Positions 21,539 to 30,157 of a DNA stretch of 64,000 nucleotides are shown here, one piece after another (within the stretch, counting starts at the first letter, position 1; the number at the start of each line of letters is the position of its first letter). The DNA is taken from NCBI RefSeq assembly GCF_030167925.1, contig NZ_JASKUT010000001.1, forward strand, positions 3,472,001 through 3,536,000. The letters are read 5' to 3'. The notes beneath the pieces are model-generated. The model did no database searches. It saw only the letters and a program-made list of their open reading frames with translations, and was not told where the DNA came from. The position numbers and the translations under genes were made by a program. This stretch comes from Paenibacillus silviterrae. GTDB taxonomy: Bacteria; Bacillota; Bacilli; Paenibacillales; NBRC-103111.

Positions 21539-24500
21539 TTATTCACGTATACGGTAGCTTGGCAAATGGCTCAGCGCAAGGAGGACGTCATGCTTGTCGA
21601 ACATTCCATCGCCGTTCAAATCCTGCCGCTTGACCATCAGCTCGAGCGTGATGACATACACCCTCTGCTCGGCTGCGTAAGAGCCGTAAACGGCCCTAAT
21701 CACCGAGTCACCCCCTGCCAGCCCCTTCAGCATGCCTGTGTTCGGGTCGACGCTTACGAGCGACGGACTAAAGGAGGTAAACGTCACTCCGGTCGTCAGC
21801 GCTTCCCGGCTCCCGTCGGAGTATATGCCCCATACCCGGGCCGGGACCGCTGCTCCGAAGGTTAAGAACGGGAGCGTATCCATCTCGATATAGTTGATAT
21901 GTCTCTCAGGCGGAGGCGTCGTCCCTCCTGTAACGGTTACCGGCAGCTGGGCACTGTAGACGCCGTACGTTACCGTAATGACGGTAGACCCGTTGGAGAG
22001 TCCAGTCACCATGCCAGCAGAGCTTACTGAAACAATGCTGCCGTTATAGCCCAGGAAAGCTGCGTGATACGTCACATCCGTCACCGTTCCGCCTGCATAC
22101 ACCTTAACCGCAACCGGAGCCGTGCTTCCCACCGTCAGGTCCAGCGCCTCAGGAGCAAGGAACATCGGTGACGTATCTACATGAATTTGAAATTGCCGGT
22201 ACCTATATACATCACCATATTGCGGCTCGCCATCGCTTAGCAGCACTGTGACGATGGCGGTTCCTTGTGCATTCGGCTTAGCCTGGAACGTCAATGTGCC
22301 GTCAGCGGCGATTGCCGGCTGCACGTCGAACAGCTCAGGCCGGTCTGTCGTTACTTCGAAAACCAGCATCTGACCTTCTTCGTTAACAGGTCCCGGGCTG
22401 ATTCCGATCGCCCACAGCTCGGAGACCGGGAGCGAATGGGTCACGGTCATTTCCGTTCCCTTGAGGTCAAAGCTCGGCGGATCGTTCACAGGGGCCACCG
22501 TAACGGCAACCGTAGCGATATTCGATGCCCTGCCGGTTTCATTCGCTTGGAAGGTGAAGCTGTCCGGGCCGAAGTAATCGGGCTCAGGCTTATACTCAAA
22601 AGCCCCCGTCACCGCATCCTTCAACGTAACTGTGCCGTGTGCAGGCGCCGTAACGATCCGGAAGGTTACCGGATCGTCATTGCCGTCATATCCGAGCAGC
22701 CTGCTGTTCAGGACTTGATCCTCCTCTATCGTGAAGGAGGTATGATTTAAGTATTCTTTCACATCCGATGCGGTCAATCCGTTAACCTGACCATAGAGTC
22801 CGCCGATCACGTCGACAGCAGAGCTTTGAACTAGATAATCGAACGGAAAATAATTCGTAATATTTCCGTAGTACAAATGATTCGGATTAATGCCCTCATG
22901 CTCCAGCTTCGCCAGCTCCGACCCATAGACATCGCGGTTGAAAAAGACAAGGTCGTCCATCCCGCCCACGAAGCCTTCCGCCTGTCCCGGCCGATTGCCC
23001 AGCGTGATGGATTGGAACTTGGTCTGCGCATACGTACCGACTTCGACGGAGCCGGAGCCTTTCATTTGACCGTTGATATACAGCTCTGCATAGATGTTGT
23101 AGAACATAAAACCGAGCTGCGACCACTGATTGAGCGGAAGCTCTTCCGTAGAAACAAATTGCTCCACCCAAGCGCCGGAAGGGTTCGTATAGGCCACGTG
23201 CACCCGATTGTCCTTCAAGTACATCCAGATCCCCTTCGTCCCTGCCCCCGGAGGCTGATGATACAAGGTCTGTACAGGATTGCTCGACGTCGGTGAGCTA
23301 TCCAGCTGAGGATATACCCGCATGGCGATGGTGAAGACGCCGAGCTGATCGTTCTTATTCGGAATGACTACGGACTCGTTACTTCGGAAGTAAAGCGCCC
23401 GATCGGCTCCGGCCCGCGGCGCCAAGGAATTGCCGTAGGAGATGTAGAAATTCCCCGAAGTGCTCAGATTACCGGCCGCATCCATAAACTGATGCCATAC
23501 GCTGCCGGTTCCGTCGATCTTGAAATAGGTCTTCGTAGCGAAGGGCTTCCATGGCTGCCATGTCACGCCGTCATTCGAGAATCGCATGGACACGGCATCG
23601 CTTCCAGGCTGAGGGTTCAATTCCACCCAGCGAACGGAGCTCGTGCCCGGCGCCCATACGCTCACAGTCGGTGCAGCTCCGTCTATGTGGAGTGTCGGAT
23701 AGCTTGGCGCAGGCAGCGTCCCTGTGGCATCGTAATCCCAACCGCTTCGAATGCTTCCGGACGCCACATTCAAGGCTGTCGCCTTCAAGTCCGAGATGCC
23801 GTCGCCGGCTGCAACCACATAGGTAAACCGGAGCTTATTCGAACCGCTCCCCGAACGGTAGACCGCCTGCTTTCCGCCCGTCATCTCCAGATAGGGAGAC
23901 CCGGACACCCATACCGGCTCCGAGTAGGTCAGCTCGAAGGTTACGGCTTCCCCAAGCTTATACGACCTTTCGGAAGGAGCGTCAGGTACCGTGATGGTTC
24001 CGATGGTCGGCCGCGTAGAGCTGTACAAGCTCTGCACCTCCGTCTCGGACAGCGCACGGTTGTACAGCCGCACATCATCGAGGGAAATATTGGCCGCGTA
24101 CCATCCGGTCCCGAACTGGCCGATGGTCAGGTCTTGTCCATTCGCGCTGGAGAAGTCTATCTTATCGGATACGTTTAGCAGCTCCGTTTTGCTATTCTCT
24201 ATATCTCCATCAATGATCAATTGAATTTTATCGGTGGCAACGACGACGGCCACGTGATGCCATTCGCCTGGAGGACCGTCTGGAGGATTGCCTGTAGGAT
24301 ACGTATAATCCATAACAAGTCCATTTTGGCCGCTGTAGGCATCCATTGATTTATTAAAATAGATTTCATCCGGATTGGCCATATAATCCAGGTTGATGAC
24401 AAAGCCCTCGGTGTCGCTTTTCTTCGCAAGGATCGACTGGACTCCTTCATCCAGCTGCGTCCAATACCCATCCGTCCCCTTCTTGCTATCCACACGCAAG

Positions 24501-25771
24501 TAGAAGGAAGCGGTCAGTTCATTCTGCAGCGCAAGTGTAGAGCTGTCCGGGATACGGATCACCCCGTTACTTCCCGCCGCGGCCACTCCATTCCCCTTGA
24601 TTTGGACCGCCTGACCGAACTTCGTACCCGGGACCAACGTCACATCACCGCTTGCCGTTCCGTGATTCGCCATCCCCGACAAATCCATATAGCCGCTTTC
24701 GAAATCGAGCTGCAGTACAAGGCCGTCGATGATCAGCCGTTTCGTCTGGGCAAGCCCGTTGCCGGCGGCCGGGTCCGGCATCGCCACGTTGGCATCGTAG
24801 CCATCCATCCCCTTGATGCTTCCCCCGTTCAGAGCCAGGCCCGTGACGTCCAGCGCCTTCGTTCGCTTCGTTCCGTCCACCGTATAAGTAAAATGCAGCG
24901 TGTCCGTCCCTGAGCCGCTAGCATATACCGCCTTGGCCCCATTATTCAGCGTGAGCTCGGGAGAGCCGGTGACGTTCACCGCCTTGGAAAACTGCAGCTG
25001 GAGATCCACCGTCTCCCCGTTCTTCAGGCGACCCTCCTTATCCGCATCCACCCTACTGATAAAAGGAGCGCTATCCAGCCGAAAGCTGTCAATCCAATGG
25101 GCCTGATAGGATCCGCCCGTGCTGGCCGAGAATCCGAGGCCCGCGAAGGAATTGTCCAGCGGACCGTCCGCGCGGAACACCAAGCTGCCGTCCTTCCATA
25201 GCGTGACCCGATGGTTCTCCACGCGAAGGCTGACATCATGCCAGGCGCCGTCGCTCAGACCGGCGACAGGCACCAGCGCCATCGCATGCCAGCGTGTAGC
25301 ATCCAGCGGATCCGGCATATGCCTGGCATTGTCTTTGAACAAGGCGATATGGCTGCCGTCCGGATCATATTCGCCGTTATGGACGGTATCGAACTCGACC
25401 CCGTAGCCGTTGCCCGGCTCGAAGCCCATTCCGCCGCCCGAGGCCGGTTCCAGATTTTGCCGCTTATTGAACATAAACACCAGACCGTCGCCCCCGTCAC
25501 CCGGTATCGGACGTTCGATCTTGAACTTGAAGCTCACTTGATAAGGCGGCGCCACGCTCTGCTTGAGCCAGATCGTCCCTACCTGGGAGCCTTTAGCCTC
25601 CGTCAGCCGGACGGTTCCGTCACCCTGACGCGACGCATTCCCCATAAAGTCCCACAAGCCGGAATCGACAGTAAATTCATCCTGTATGGGCTCGGCATAA
25701 CTCCGCGGCGCTGCAAAAAAGCAGCAAAAGATCAGCAGCATCAGCACTGCTGCAACAGCATTATTTTTCAA
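21539..25771 (-). CDS. Large secreted multi-domain protein: lectin-like, two LamG-like, Ig/cadherin-like and dockerin-like modules
   Basis: A 1410-residue extracellular protein. Domains in order: signal peptide (1-26); L-type lectin-like domain (about 30-235; YGVEFDTVHNGEYDPDGSHI holds the usual metal-site Asp); Ig-like repeat (about 238-350); LamG-like jelly roll (about 350-580); second Ig-like repeat (about 585-700, sharing the pattern GSP-L-AVY-SGSG with the first); second LamG-like domain (about 790-970); cadherin-like segment with DYFGPDSFTFQANE (about 1035-1115); two Big_2-like repeats (about 1200-1370); and a single dockerin-like EF-hand DLNGDGMFDKHDVLLAL near the C-terminus. No catalytic domain or SLH anchor is seen. 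The start is a TTG at 25771 with a weak GGGG upstream. A carbohydrate-binding or adhesive role is likely. Confidence 0.78.
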   Translation of the reverse strand: MKNNAVAAVLMLLIFCCFFAAPRSYAEPIQDEFTVDSGLWDFMGNASRQGDGTVRLTEAKGSQVGTIWLKQSVAPPYQVSFKFKIERPIPGDGGDGLVFMFNKRQNLEPASGGGMGFEPGNGYGVEFDTVHNGEYDPDGSHIALFKDNARHMPDPLDATRWHAMALVPVAGLSDGAWHDVSLRVENHRVTLWKDGSLVFRADGPLDNSFAGLGFSASTGGSYQAHWIDSFRLDSAPFISRVDADKEGRLKNGETVDLQLQFSKAVNVTGSPELTLNNGAKAVYASGSGTDTLHFTYTVDGTKRTKALDVTGLALNGGSIKGMDGYDANVAMPDPAAGNGLAQTKRLIIDGLVLQLDFESGYMDLSGMANHGTASGDVTLVPGTKFGQAVQIKGNGVAAAGSNGVIRIPDSSTLALQNELTASFYLRVDSKKGTDGYWTQLDEGVQSILAKKSDTEGFVINLDYMANPDEIYFNKSMDAYSGQNGLVMDYTYPTGNPPDGPPGEWHHVAVVVATDKIQLIIDGDIENSKTELLNVSDKIDFSSANGQDLTIGQFGTGWYAANISLDDVRLYNRALSETEVQSLYSSTRPTIGTITVPDAPSERSYKLGEAVTFELTYSEPVWVSGSPYLEMTGGKQAVYRSGSGSNKLRFTYVVAAGDGISDLKATALNVASGSIRSGWDYDATGTLPAPSYPTLHIDGAAPTVSVWAPGTSSVRWVELNPQPGSDAVSMRFSNDGVTWQPWKPFATKTYFKIDGTGSVWHQFMDAAGNLSTSGNFYISYGNSLAPRAGADRALYFRSNESVVIPNKNDQLGVFTIAMRVYPQLDSSPTSSNPVQTLYHQPPGAGTKGIWMYLKDNRVHVAYTNPSGAWVEQFVSTEELPLNQWSQLGFMFYNIYAELYINGQMKGSGSVEVGTYAQTKFQSITLGNRPGQAEGFVGGMDDLVFFNRDVYGSELAKLEHEGINPNHLYYGNITNYFPFDYLVQSSAVDVIGGLYGQVNGLTASDVKEYLNHTSFTIEEDQVLNSRLLGYDGNDDPVTFRIVTAPAHGTVTLKDAVTGAFEYKPEPDYFGPDSFTFQANETGRASNIATVAVTVAPVNDPPSFDLKGTEMTVTHSLPVSELWAIGISPGPVNEEGQMLVFEVTTDRPELFDVQPAIAADGTLTFQAKPNAQGTAIVTVLLSDGEPQYGDVYRYRQFQIHVDTSPMFLAPEALDLTVGSTAPVAVKVYAGGTVTDVTYHAAFLGYNGSIVSVSSAGMVTGLSNGSTVITVTYGVYSAQLPVTVTGGTTPPPERHINYIEMDTLPFLTFGAAVPARVWGIYSDGSREALTTGVTFTSFSPSLVSVDPNTGMLKGLAGGDSVIRAVYGSYAAEQRVYVITLELMVKRQDLNGDGMFDKHDVLLALSHLPSYRIRE

Positions 25772-25945
25772 AGAATATCCAACCCCGCTCCCGTATCAAT
25801 TCTACAAATTGCGACAAATACATCCGCCTGTCAACAAAGCTATGAATCTATTATACTTCCAAGAATGGGCAATGATAAGTCATAGTTTTGGTGTTTTTTC
25901 ATACGAAAGTCCCATGTTTCGCTGCCATCATTTGTACAAATCCAT

Positions 25946-25989
25946 TGTGATTCCCATCACATTCCGATGCCTTGTCTTCTTGGTAAAGT
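25946..25989 (+). promoter_or_regulatory. FNR/CRP-type box with spaced -10 for the hcp gene
   Basis: TGTGA-TTCCCA-TCACA (25946-25961) is a perfect site. TAAAGT (25984-25989) ends about 35.5 bp from the site centre, so the box centre is at about -41.5 to -42.5, as for the two DoxX copies. Anaerobic activation of hcp by FNR-family proteins is well known in other bacteria. Confidence 0.7.
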
Positions 25990-26039
25990 GGTACCCATGA
26001 GAAAAACAATTACGAAAGATAAATTGGAGGAGATTCGTT

Positions 26040-27329
26040 ATGTTTTGCTACCAATGCGAACAAACGCCGACAGGCGGCTGCAAGGTGATCGGGGTATGCG
26101 GTAAGGACGAGAATATCGCGAGCTTGCAGGATACGATGATTTTTGCTTTGAAAGGGATTGCGGCCTATGCCACCCACGCCCGCCAGCTTGGCTACAGCGA
26201 CCCTGAGGTGGATAAGATCACGCATGAAGCGCTGTATATGACTCTAACCAACTCCAACTTCAATCTCCAGGAGCATATCGATATGGCGATGAAGGTGGGC
26301 AGCGCCGCCGTACGCATCATGGATGTGCTTGACCGCGCGCATACGACGCATTTTGGGATCCCACAGCCCGTTACCGTTTCGCAAAACAAAATCGAGGGCC
26401 AATGTATCGTCGTTACAGGACACAACCTCTACGCGCTGGAGGAGCTGCTCAAGCAAACTGAGGGCAAGGGCATCAACATCTATACCCACTCCGAAATGCT
26501 GCCCGCTCACGGGTATCCGGAGCTGAAGAAATATCCTCATCTCAAAGGGAATATCGGGAAGGCCTGGTACGACCAGCGCCGTCTGTTCGAGAAATTCCCC
26601 GGCGCGATTCTGGCGACGACCAACTGCGTGATGCCGATCAAGGGCTCGTATGCCGACCGGTTCTTCTCTTATGAAGTAGCCGGACTTGAGGGGGTCACCA
26701 AAATCGTGGGCGAGGACTTCTCTCCTCTGATCGAGAGAACCCTCCAGTTGCCTGCAGCGAACATCGATTCGGAAGCCGTGCTGACGACAGGCTACCACCA
26801 CGAAACAGTGATCGGGCTCGCGCCGGAGATCATTCAAGCCGTAAAGGACGGCAAAATCAGACGTTTCTTCGTCATCGCCGGCTGCGACGCCCCGGGCTCG
26901 GGCGGGGAGTACTACCGCGAGCTGGCTACCTCGCTGCCGAACGACACGGTCATTCTCACCACCTCCTGCGGCAAGTTCCGCTTCAATGACGTCGACTACG
27001 GTACGGTAGGGGATACGGGCATTCCGCGCTACATCGATCTGGGGCAGTGCAATAACTCCGGCTCCACGGTCAAAATCGCGCTGGCGCTGGCGGACGCCTT
27101 CGGCTGCTCCGTGAACGAGCTTCCTGTCAGCATCGTGCTGTCCTGGTTTGAGCAGAAGGCCGTCGCTATTCTCCTTGGTCTGTTCAGCTTGGGAATCAAG
27201 GACATCCGCATCGGTCCGAAGCCGCCGGAGTTCATCACGCCCGGCGTAATGGATGTGCTCGTGCAGACGTTCGGCTTGAAGCTGATCGGCAACGCACAGG
27301 AGGATATGGCCGACATGCTGGCGCATTAA
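26040..27329 (+). CDS. hcp: Hybrid cluster protein (hydroxylamine reductase / NO reductase-like), class III
   Basis: Hcp carries a cubane cluster and a hybrid Fe-S-O cluster and reduces hydroxylamine or NO in anaerobic nitrosative stress. The 429-residue product has the N-terminal cubane ligands CX2CX7CX5C (Cys3, 6, 14 and 20) of class I/III. It is about 100 residues shorter than class I enzymes, matching class III proteins that lack most of a central helix bundle. Hybrid-cluster motifs are visible: TTNCVMP, AGCDAPGSGGEYY, TTSCGKFRFND, and LGQCNNSGS. ATG 26040 follows GGAGG. The promoter has an FNR/CRP-type box, and a DUF4405-type membrane protein follows. Confidence 0.92.
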   Translation: MFCYQCEQTPTGGCKVIGVCGKDENIASLQDTMIFALKGIAAYATHARQLGYSDPEVDKITHEALYMTLTNSNFNLQEHIDMAMKVGSAAVRIMDVLDRAHTTHFGIPQPVTVSQNKIEGQCIVVTGHNLYALEELLKQTEGKGINIYTHSEMLPAHGYPELKKYPHLKGNIGKAWYDQRRLFEKFPGAILATTNCVMPIKGSYADRFFSYEVAGLEGVTKIVGEDFSPLIERTLQLPAANIDSEAVLTTGYHHETVIGLAPEIIQAVKDGKIRRFFVIAGCDAPGSGGEYYRELATSLPNDTVILTTSCGKFRFNDVDYGTVGDTGIPRYIDLGQCNNSGSTVKIALALADAFGCSVNELPVSIVLSWFEQKAVAILLGLFSLGIKDIRIGPKPPEFITPGVMDVLVQTFGLKLIGNAQEDMADMLAH

Positions 27330-27380
27330 CAGCGTCATCGACCAGCATCGGCCAAACATTCAGCGAGCTTTCAGCCCCTG

Positions 27381-27436
27381 CTCAGAACGGTTTCAGCCAT
27401 CCCCCGCATAATAAGAGGCGATGAAACCATTCTGAG
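27381..27436 (+). repeat. Inverted repeat between hcp and the DUF4405-type gene
   Basis: The arms CTCAGAACGGTTTCA (27381-27395) and TGAAACCATTCTGAG (27422-27436) pair over 15 bp with one G-U wobble. The loop of 26 bases contains CATAAT (27408-27413), a -10-like hexamer. It could be a regulatory site for the following gene, an mRNA hairpin, or a processing site. Confidence 0.65.
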
Positions 27437-27455
27437 TATGGGGAGTTTACGGGGC

Positions 27456-28289
27456 ATGAATAATAAGAGATCGTATGTCAAATTGACCCTGGATATCGTC
27501 ATGGGGACGACGTTCGCTTTGCTTTTTAACAAAATGGTGCTAGGCGGTCTCGCCTTTCACGAAATTGCGGGCACGGCCATCGCGTTTGCTTTCATCACGC
27601 ACATTCTGCTGAACCTCAAGTTTGTGCAGAAGATTACGTTCCGCCTGTTCGATAAATCACTGCCGGGCAAAACGCGCCTCAGCTACGCCTTGAACGTCAT
27701 CCTGCTGATCACGATGGCCTTCGTTATTGTGAGCGGACTGCTCATTTCTCGGGTGATTCTACCGGAGTTCCGCTATGGAAACGAGAATTGGTTTAAAATC
27801 ACCCATATGGGCGTATCCTTCCTGACGTTGATCCTGATCGGCATTCATATCGGGCTGCACTGGCATTGGGTCATGAAGGTGACGAACCGCCTGCTGAATC
27901 TCAAGCTGCCCAAGACAGCCGCTCGTACCGTCATGACAGCCGCCGCGGCCATCGTGCTGCTGTTCGGAGCTTACGAGGTGTACACAACCGACTTCCTCTC
28001 CAAGCTTCAAATGCTCGGGATGGTGGTAAACGCCTCCTCCGCTCCTGCCGGGCATGGCGGGATGCAGAGGCCGGCAGGCGAGGGACGGCCTGCGGCCGGA
28101 GCAGCCGAAGGCGCGAAGCCGCAGCGCGGCGCAGGAGCCCGCGGCGAAGGGATGCCGGGGGGCAGCCGCGTGAGCCCGAATGCAGTGACGGTTGCCGGGA
28201 CCTACTTCGGCATTATGGCTGTGTTTGCAGGAATCACTTATTATGCTGATAAGTGGATCGGCCGGCGACGCCGGGTGGCGGTAGAGTAG
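27456..28289 (+). CDS. DUF4405-type membrane protein, probable cytochrome b-like
   Basis: A 277-residue membrane protein with about five spans. His residues are placed in helices in the manner of di-haem cytochrome b proteins: FHEIAGTAIAFAFITHILLNL, THMGVSFLTLILIGIHIGL and HWHWVMK. These are ligands expected for the DUF4405 domain. A Gly/Ala/Arg-rich extracytoplasmic loop (about 195-245) precedes the last span, and the tail is basic (GRRRRVAVE). ATG 27456 is chosen because GGGAG lies ten bases upstream. It follows hcp on the same strand at 126 bases, with a large inverted repeat between. It could supply electrons across the membrane, but a link to Hcp is inference from position. Confidence 0.75.
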   Translation: MNNKRSYVKLTLDIVMGTTFALLFNKMVLGGLAFHEIAGTAIAFAFITHILLNLKFVQKITFRLFDKSLPGKTRLSYALNVILLITMAFVIVSGLLISRVILPEFRYGNENWFKITHMGVSFLTLILIGIHIGLHWHWVMKVTNRLLNLKLPKTAARTVMTAAAAIVLLFGAYEVYTTDFLSKLQMLGMVVNASSAPAGHGGMQRPAGEGRPAAGAAEGAKPQRGAGARGEGMPGGSRVSPNAVTVAGTYFGIMAVFAGITYYADKWIGRRRRVAVE

Positions 28290-28516
28290 GCGTCATCATC
28301 CGTTAGGCGGTTTTCTGCGATAAAGCAGCAATCCGCTGCCGCGACGCCCTTTGCGCGTAAGATTTCTGCGGAAATACAAAAATTCCAACACCACCGTGAC
28401 GGGTAAAGGCTTATTGTCCGGTCAGAAAGTTGTACGATCTCACAAATCTTATCGTTGACCGCCCTTTTCTCGAAACATTGCTGCACATTATCACAAATCC
28501 CACATCATCCGCAAAG

Positions 28517-28557
28517 CTCCAATGTCTCTTCTATAGAGAGAGTTGGAGTTTTTTTTC
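28517..28557 (+). terminator. Terminator or attenuator in the leader region of the sugar ABC operon
   Basis: CTCCAA and TCTCT pair with AGAGA and TTGGAG (stem with an internal mismatch), followed by eight T residues. It could end the transcript of the DUF4405-type gene or act in the leader of the following operon. Confidence 0.7.
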
Positions 28558-28671
28558 ATTTGGCCGGGAATCCTACTACCATCTCACACAACTGATTAAT
28601 GTGTCGTTATCCATGTTTAGTCTTCGTTATATCAAGAACGGCGATGGTGCTGTATCTTTATAACTGTAAGG

Positions 28672-28685
28672 CGAAAGCGCATTCA
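28672..28685 (+). promoter_or_regulatory. Possible cre site (CcpA) before the sugar ABC operon
   Basis: CGAAAGCGCATTCA differs from TGWNANCGNTNWCA at two defined positions. It lies 42 bp before the binding-protein start, next to the presumed transcription start. Moderate match only. Confidence 0.4.
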
Positions 28686-28726
28686 TAAAAAATAAACACA
28701 TCATCCATATTGGAGGGTCACACTTT

Positions 28727-30064
28727 ATGAAAAATACACGAAAGCGTTGGTTTGGTACGGGAGCAGCCGTTCTGCTTACAGCTTCACTAGTGGCGGGCTG
28801 CGGCGGCGGTGCAGGAGGAGCGACTCAGGGAGCATCGGATGCGAAGGCGCCGGCGGCAAAGCCGTTCGAGGGCAAGACGCTGAACCTTGTAACAGCGAAC
28901 CATCCTTGGGGAGACGCGATCAAGCCGCTGCTCCCGGAATTTGAAGCTGCCACCGGCATGAAGGTTACAGTACAGGGTTTGTTCGAGGACCAGCTGACGC
29001 AGAAGCTGACCGTGCAATTCACCTCAGGCTCCGCAACCCCGGATGTGTTCATGTACCGCCCGCTTCAGGAAGGCAAGCTCTTCTACAAGAACGGCTGGGT
29101 TCAGCCGCTGGATGAGTACGTGAAGAAGGATGCGGCGTATGACTTTAACGATTTCTCCAAATCCGCAGTAGGCTCGGCAACAGTTGACGGGAAGCTTGCG
29201 GGCATTCCGATCATCACCGAGCAGGAGATCCTCTACTACCGCAAGGATCTGCTCAAGCAAGCGGGCATCGAGGTGCCGAAAACGCTTGATGAGCTCGTAG
29301 CCGCAGCCAAGAAGCTGCATGATCCATCCAAGGAGATGTATGGCTTCGTCGCCCGCGGACAGCGTTCGCCGCTCGTCACGCAGGTGTCCTCCTTCCTCTA
29401 TTCCGAAGGCGGAGATTTCACCAAGGGGGATCAGGCTTCGATCAACACGCCTGAGGCGATCAAAGCGTTCACGACGTACGGCACACTGCTGAAGGATTAC
29501 GGCCCTCCGGGCGTACTGAACATGTCCTGGCCGCAGGCGATCGGAATTTTCGCCCAAGGTAAGGTAGCATTCTATACCGATGCGAACTCCATCTACCAGA
29601 ACGCAACGGATAAAGAAAAATCAAAAATCGCCGATCAAGTAGGCTTCGCCGTATTCCCTGCAGGCAAGGCCGGTTCCAAGCCTTACAACATTACCTCTTG
29701 GGGTCTCGCTATGAATGCGAAGGCAGCCAATAAGGATGCGGCTTGGGAGTTCATTAAGTGGGCGACGAGCAAGGAAATCGTGCTCAAGACCCAACAGAAG
29801 GGTAACCCCGGTCCCCGTGCTTCCGTATGGGAGAAGCCTGAGGGCGTTACCGGATTCCCGGCGGAGCTCGTTCCGATCATCAAGGAAAGCGCCAAAGGCG
29901 GCGTAGACCACGACCGTCCGGTTGTGATCAGTGTAGGCGAAGCCCGTGACGCTGTCGGCGAGATCGTACAGAAGATCATTACCGGCGAAGGCAACGTGCA
30001 GGAAACCGCAGATAAAGCGAACAAGACGCTGCAAGCCATCATCGACAAAGACAAAACGAAATAA
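28727..30064 (+). CDS. Carbohydrate ABC transporter substrate-binding lipoprotein (family 1)
   Basis: Binds a sugar or oligosaccharide outside the membrane and presents it to the permease pair that follows. The 445-residue product has a lipoprotein signal with lipobox LVAGC (Cys near residue 25), then a two-lobe extracellular solute-binding fold: LNLVTANHPWGDAIKPLL, EDQLTQKLTVQFTSG, PDVFMYRPLQE and AWEFIKWATSKE are family features. TTGGAGG lies before the ATG. It starts an operon of binding protein, two permeases and then a two-component system; no ATPase is encoded here, so a shared MsmX-type ATPase is expected. A hairpin after the gene may keep its mRNA more abundant than the permease part. 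Confidence 0.9.
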   Translation: MKNTRKRWFGTGAAVLLTASLVAGCGGGAGGATQGASDAKAPAAKPFEGKTLNLVTANHPWGDAIKPLLPEFEAATGMKVTVQGLFEDQLTQKLTVQFTSGSATPDVFMYRPLQEGKLFYKNGWVQPLDEYVKKDAAYDFNDFSKSAVGSATVDGKLAGIPIITEQEILYYRKDLLKQAGIEVPKTLDELVAAAKKLHDPSKEMYGFVARGQRSPLVTQVSSFLYSEGGDFTKGDQASINTPEAIKAFTTYGTLLKDYGPPGVLNMSWPQAIGIFAQGKVAFYTDANSIYQNATDKEKSKIADQVGFAVFPAGKAGSKPYNITSWGLAMNAKAANKDAAWEFIKWATSKEIVLKTQQKGNPGPRASVWEKPEGVTGFPAELVPIIKESAKGGVDHDRPVVISVGEARDAVGEIVQKIITGEGNVQETADKANKTLQAIIDKDKTK

Positions 30065-30091
30065 TCCATCGCTGACATAGGCTATCACGAC

Positions 30092-30128
30092 AAAGGGTCA
30101 AAGGTGTATCCCAGCCATTGGCCCTTTT
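30092..30128 (+). terminator. Intercistronic hairpin with T-run after the binding-protein gene
   Basis: The stem AAAGGGTCAA / TTGGCCCTTT (one wobble) has a 16-base loop and ends in a T-rich stretch. It lies between the binding protein and the permeases, where partial termination or mRNA stabilisation often produces excess binding protein. Confidence 0.6.
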
Positions 30129-30157
30129 GTTCTTCCGAGAAAGGAGTGCTTCATACT

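Larger units (their letters stand above)
28290..28726. other. 437-bp intergenic region before the sugar ABC operon
   Basis: No credible gene is present. It holds a terminator hairpin (28517-28557), an AT-rich stretch after it, and a cre-like site (28672-28685). A -10-like TATAAC lies at 28659-28664, but its -35 is poor. The upstream 200 bases contain only a single TTTGCGCG (28350-28357) without repeats. Confidence 0.5.

Noticed and set aside
26244..27359. 371-codon open frame antisense to hcp
   Set aside because: Composition-driven shadow of a conserved gene with intact Fe-S ligands on the other strand.
28350..28357. TTTGCGCG in the intergenic region before the sugar ABC operon
   Set aside because: A single copy with no partner at 21 bp and no -10 at the matching distance, so not counted in the regulon.
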